Below, piece after piece: positions 5,390-6,876 of a stretch of 6,876 bases of DNA. This stretch comes from an uncultured Eubacteriales bacterium. Its GTDB lineage: Bacteria > Bacillota > Clostridia > Oscillospirales > Oscillospiraceae. The position numbers and the translations under genes are program-made. The stretch spans positions 1 through 6,876 of the forward strand of contig CAJKNS010000129.1 of NCBI GenBank assembly GCA_905201305.1. Direction: 5' to 3'. Below the pieces are notes generated by a model, which was not told the DNA's origin, ran no database searches, and saw only the letters and a program-made list of their open reading frames with translations. Positions within the stretch are counted from its first letter, which is position 1, and every line of letters starts with the position of its first letter.

Positions 5390-6718
5390 ATGGATTATGC
5401 ATCGATTGTTGGTCTTGTGACCTTCCTGGTCATGATGATTATGATTTTCGCCGGTATTCCTGTGTTTGTTTCCATGCTGGCGTCTGCCTTCGGCGGATTC
5501 ATTGCACTGTATCATGGCAACGTGACCATGATGATTACCAAGTTCACCACGGCTCCCTTTGAGCTGGGTGCAAACTACAACTATGCTGTGCTTCCCATGT
5601 TCATGCTGGTAGGCGCGCTAGCGGGAGAAACGGGAATAGCGGGCGGAGCTTTTGCGGCGATGAAAGCCTGGCTGGGCCGCATCAAGGGCGGTCAGCTGTT
5701 CACCGTCGTTGCTGCAAACGCCGTGTTCGGCGCTTGCTCCGGTTCTTCCGTGGCAGGCAACATTGTATTCGGCAAGCTGGCAATGCCCGAGCTGGAAGCC
5801 TCCGGTTATGACCGGAACTACTCTATGGGCTGTATTGCTGCTTCCGGCGCACTGTCCACCCTGATTCCCCCGTCCATGGCAATCATTATGTACTGCCTGA
5901 TTTCCCCCATCACCATGAGCGTTGGTACCGCTCTGATGGGCGGCGTGATCCCCGGCATCCTGACTGCCATTCTGCTGTGCGTAACCGTTCGGATCATCGG
6001 CCGTGTTAAGCCCGGCAGCATTCCTCCCGCTTCCGGCGAGAAGGTTCCCGTGAAGGAGAAGCTCAAGAGCCTCAGACTTCTGATTCCCATCCTGTGCCTG
6101 TTCGGCATCATCATCGGCGGTACCTTTGCCGGTCTGTTTACCGCAACCGTCGGCGGCGCCATCGGTGCCTTTGCCGTTTGCATCTATGCGCTGGTCAAGC
6201 GTCTGCCCCTGAAGCAGATTGCCCACAGCATCTGGGAGTCCGCTACCATGGAGTCCGGCATCTTCCCCATCATCGTTGCCGGTCAGCTCTTTGGCGCATT
6301 CATCTCCGCAACCAAGCTGGCTGATACCCTGGCTCGCCTGATTGCTTCCGTCCATGCACCTGCATTCTTCATCTTCATGCTGGTGGTGCTGCTGTACATC
6401 TTCTGTGGCTGCGTGATGGACATCGTTTCTATCATCATCATCACCGTACCCGTGGTATTCCCGGTGCTCAATGCCGTTGGCTACAGCCCCTATGTTCTCG
6501 TCATCTGCCTGTGCTTCATGTGCGAGATCGCCGGTCTGACGCCTCCCATTGGCATGAACGTGTTTGCAACTGCAAATGCACTGCGCGTCAACCCCTCTGA
6601 GATTTTCAAGGGCGTTGTACCATATTTTATTTGTGAGCTGGCAGTGGTAATTATCATTGCCCTGTTCCCCGACATTGTCCTGTTCCTGCCCAGACTCCTG
6701 GGTGCGCCGGGCATGTAG
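5390..6718 (+). CDS. dctM: TRAP transporter large permease subunit (DctM family)
   Basis: The main translocating subunit of the TRAP transporter, in the cytoplasmic membrane, forming a complex with the DctQ-type subunit just upstream. The 442-residue protein is of normal length and almost wholly hydrophobic, with roughly 11-12 membrane segments. Conserved family motifs are present: SGSSVAGNIVFGKLAMPEL (117-135, usually SGSSxA), ASGALSTLIPPSM (151-163), the CVMDIVS helix (341-347) and GLTPPIGMN (382-390). The two serine/proline re-entrant hairpin regions of the two pseudo-symmetrical halves are therefore intact, as expected for an active elevator-type carrier. The ATG at 5390 is one base after the dctQ stop, and AAGGAGG (5371-5377) inside the end of dctQ serves as ribosome site with a rather long 12-nt gap, so translational coupling is likely. 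The symbol is the family name; the substrate cannot be deduced. Confidence 0.95.
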   Translation: MDYASIVGLVTFLVMMIMIFAGIPVFVSMLASAFGGFIALYHGNVTMMITKFTTAPFELGANYNYAVLPMFMLVGALAGETGIAGGAFAAMKAWLGRIKGGQLFTVVAANAVFGACSGSSVAGNIVFGKLAMPELEASGYDRNYSMGCIAASGALSTLIPPSMAIIMYCLISPITMSVGTALMGGVIPGILTAILLCVTVRIIGRVKPGSIPPASGEKVPVKEKLKSLRLLIPILCLFGIIIGGTFAGLFTATVGGAIGAFAVCIYALVKRLPLKQIAHSIWESATMESGIFPIIVAGQLFGAFISATKLADTLARLIASVHAPAFFIFMLVVLLYIFCGCVMDIVSIIIITVPVVFPVLNAVGYSPYVLVICLCFMCEIAGLTPPIGMNVFATANALRVNPSEIFKGVVPYFICELAVVIIIALFPDIVLFLPRLLGAPGM

Positions 6719-6741
6719 CTTTCGGTTGCTTCGCGCGAAAG
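6719..6741 (+). repeat. Small hairpin between dctM and the binding-protein gene
   Basis: CTTTCG (6719-6724) pairs with CGAAAG (6736-6741) around an 11-nt loop and starts directly after the dctM stop. Nested in it is the perfect palindrome TTCGCGCGAA (6730-6739). No U-run follows, so it is not a terminator. It may be an mRNA processing or stabilising element that lets the binding protein be made in excess over the permease, as is common in such operons (inference). Confidence 0.4.
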
Positions 6742-6782
6742 GCGTGTACAACATATATCATTATTCTTTGAGGAGGATACAA

Positions 6783-6876
6783 ATGAAATTCAAGAAACTT
6801 CTTGCAGCTCTGCTGGCTGTGATGATGGTTGCAAGCATGGCTGCATGCGGCACCAGCACCGCTTCCTCTGCACCTG
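6783..6876 (+). CDS. Lipoprotein signal peptide, probably the TRAP solute-binding protein (partial, 3' end outside window)
   Basis: Only 31 codons are inside the window. They start at an ATG 6 nt after AGGAGG (6771-6776). The product opens with a basic n-region (MKFKK), a hydrophobic core (LLAALLAVMMVAS) and a lipobox-like SMAAC, with the lipidated cysteine at residue 22, then a Gly/Ser/Thr/Ala-rich linker. This is a Sec-exported, lipid-anchored extracellular protein, as solute-binding receptors of Gram-positive bacteria are. Its place 64 bp after the DctM gene, on the same strand, points to the DctP-type receptor of this transporter. The visible part carries no family-specific domain, so another lipoprotein receptor type is possible. 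The Q-M-P order would put the receptor last, unlike the textbook P-Q-M order. Confidence 0.8.
   Translation, partial: MKFKKLLAALLAVMMVASMAACGTSTASSAP

Noticed and set aside
5618..6754. 378-codon minus-strand open frame opposite dctM
   Set aside because: The Asn/Gly/His/Asp-rich translation is the typical complement of a membrane-protein gene; no ribosome site or known domain.
1..6876. CRISPR array, tRNA/rRNA, insertion sequence, toxin-antitoxin or defence genes
   Set aside because: No regularly spaced repeats, RNA gene signatures, transposase motifs or defence domains were found; all long coding frames are explained by arginine synthesis, FliB-like and TRAP genes.

Overview
The window looks like chromosome of a Gram-positive, low-to-mid-GC Firmicute, most likely a gut-type Clostridia (Oscillospiraceae/Ruminococcaceae-like). 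Signs of this are strong AGGAGG-type ribosome sites, sigma-A promoters in AT-rich intergenic DNA beside GC-richer genes, a Bacillus-type ARG box, a lipoprotein-anchored solute receptor and a FliB-like protein of the kind common in Clostridia. The taxonomic placement is inference. No rRNA, tRNA, CRISPR, IS element or phage gene was seen.

Left part (1-3560, all minus strand): an arginine-biosynthesis operon transcribed right to left, argG (argininosuccinate synthase), argH (argininosuccinate lyase), then argC (type 2 N-acetyl-glutamyl-phosphate reductase), which runs off the window's left edge. argC has no stop codon inside the window and starts with GTG, overlapping the argH stop by 4 bp. The argG promoter is clear (TTGCAA-17-TACTAT with an extended -10). 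A near-consensus ArgR/AhrC operator sits just upstream of it, so the operon is predicted to be arginine-repressed. The argG-argH gap holds two consecutive hairpins, the second followed by a short U-run.

Middle (3561-4660, minus strand): one gene for a cysteine-rich FliB-family protein (annotated in databases as flagellin lysine-N-methylase), with its own extended -10 promoter. No flagellar gene is visible nearby. It is read in the same direction as argG, and I see no convincing terminator between them.

Right part (4768-6876, plus strand): a divergently transcribed TRAP transporter operon in the order small permease (DctQ), large permease (DctM), solute-binding lipoprotein (only the signal peptide is inside the window). 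It has a near-consensus promoter (TTGACA-17-CATAAT) whose spacer is made of a 10-bp-period direct repeat. The transported substrate cannot be read from the sequence.

Overall this is mostly ordinary housekeeping and transport DNA. I found no convincing undescribed system. The points worth a second look are regulatory: the ARG box region, the tandem hairpins between argG and argH, the repeat inside the TRAP promoter, and the isolated FliB-like gene.
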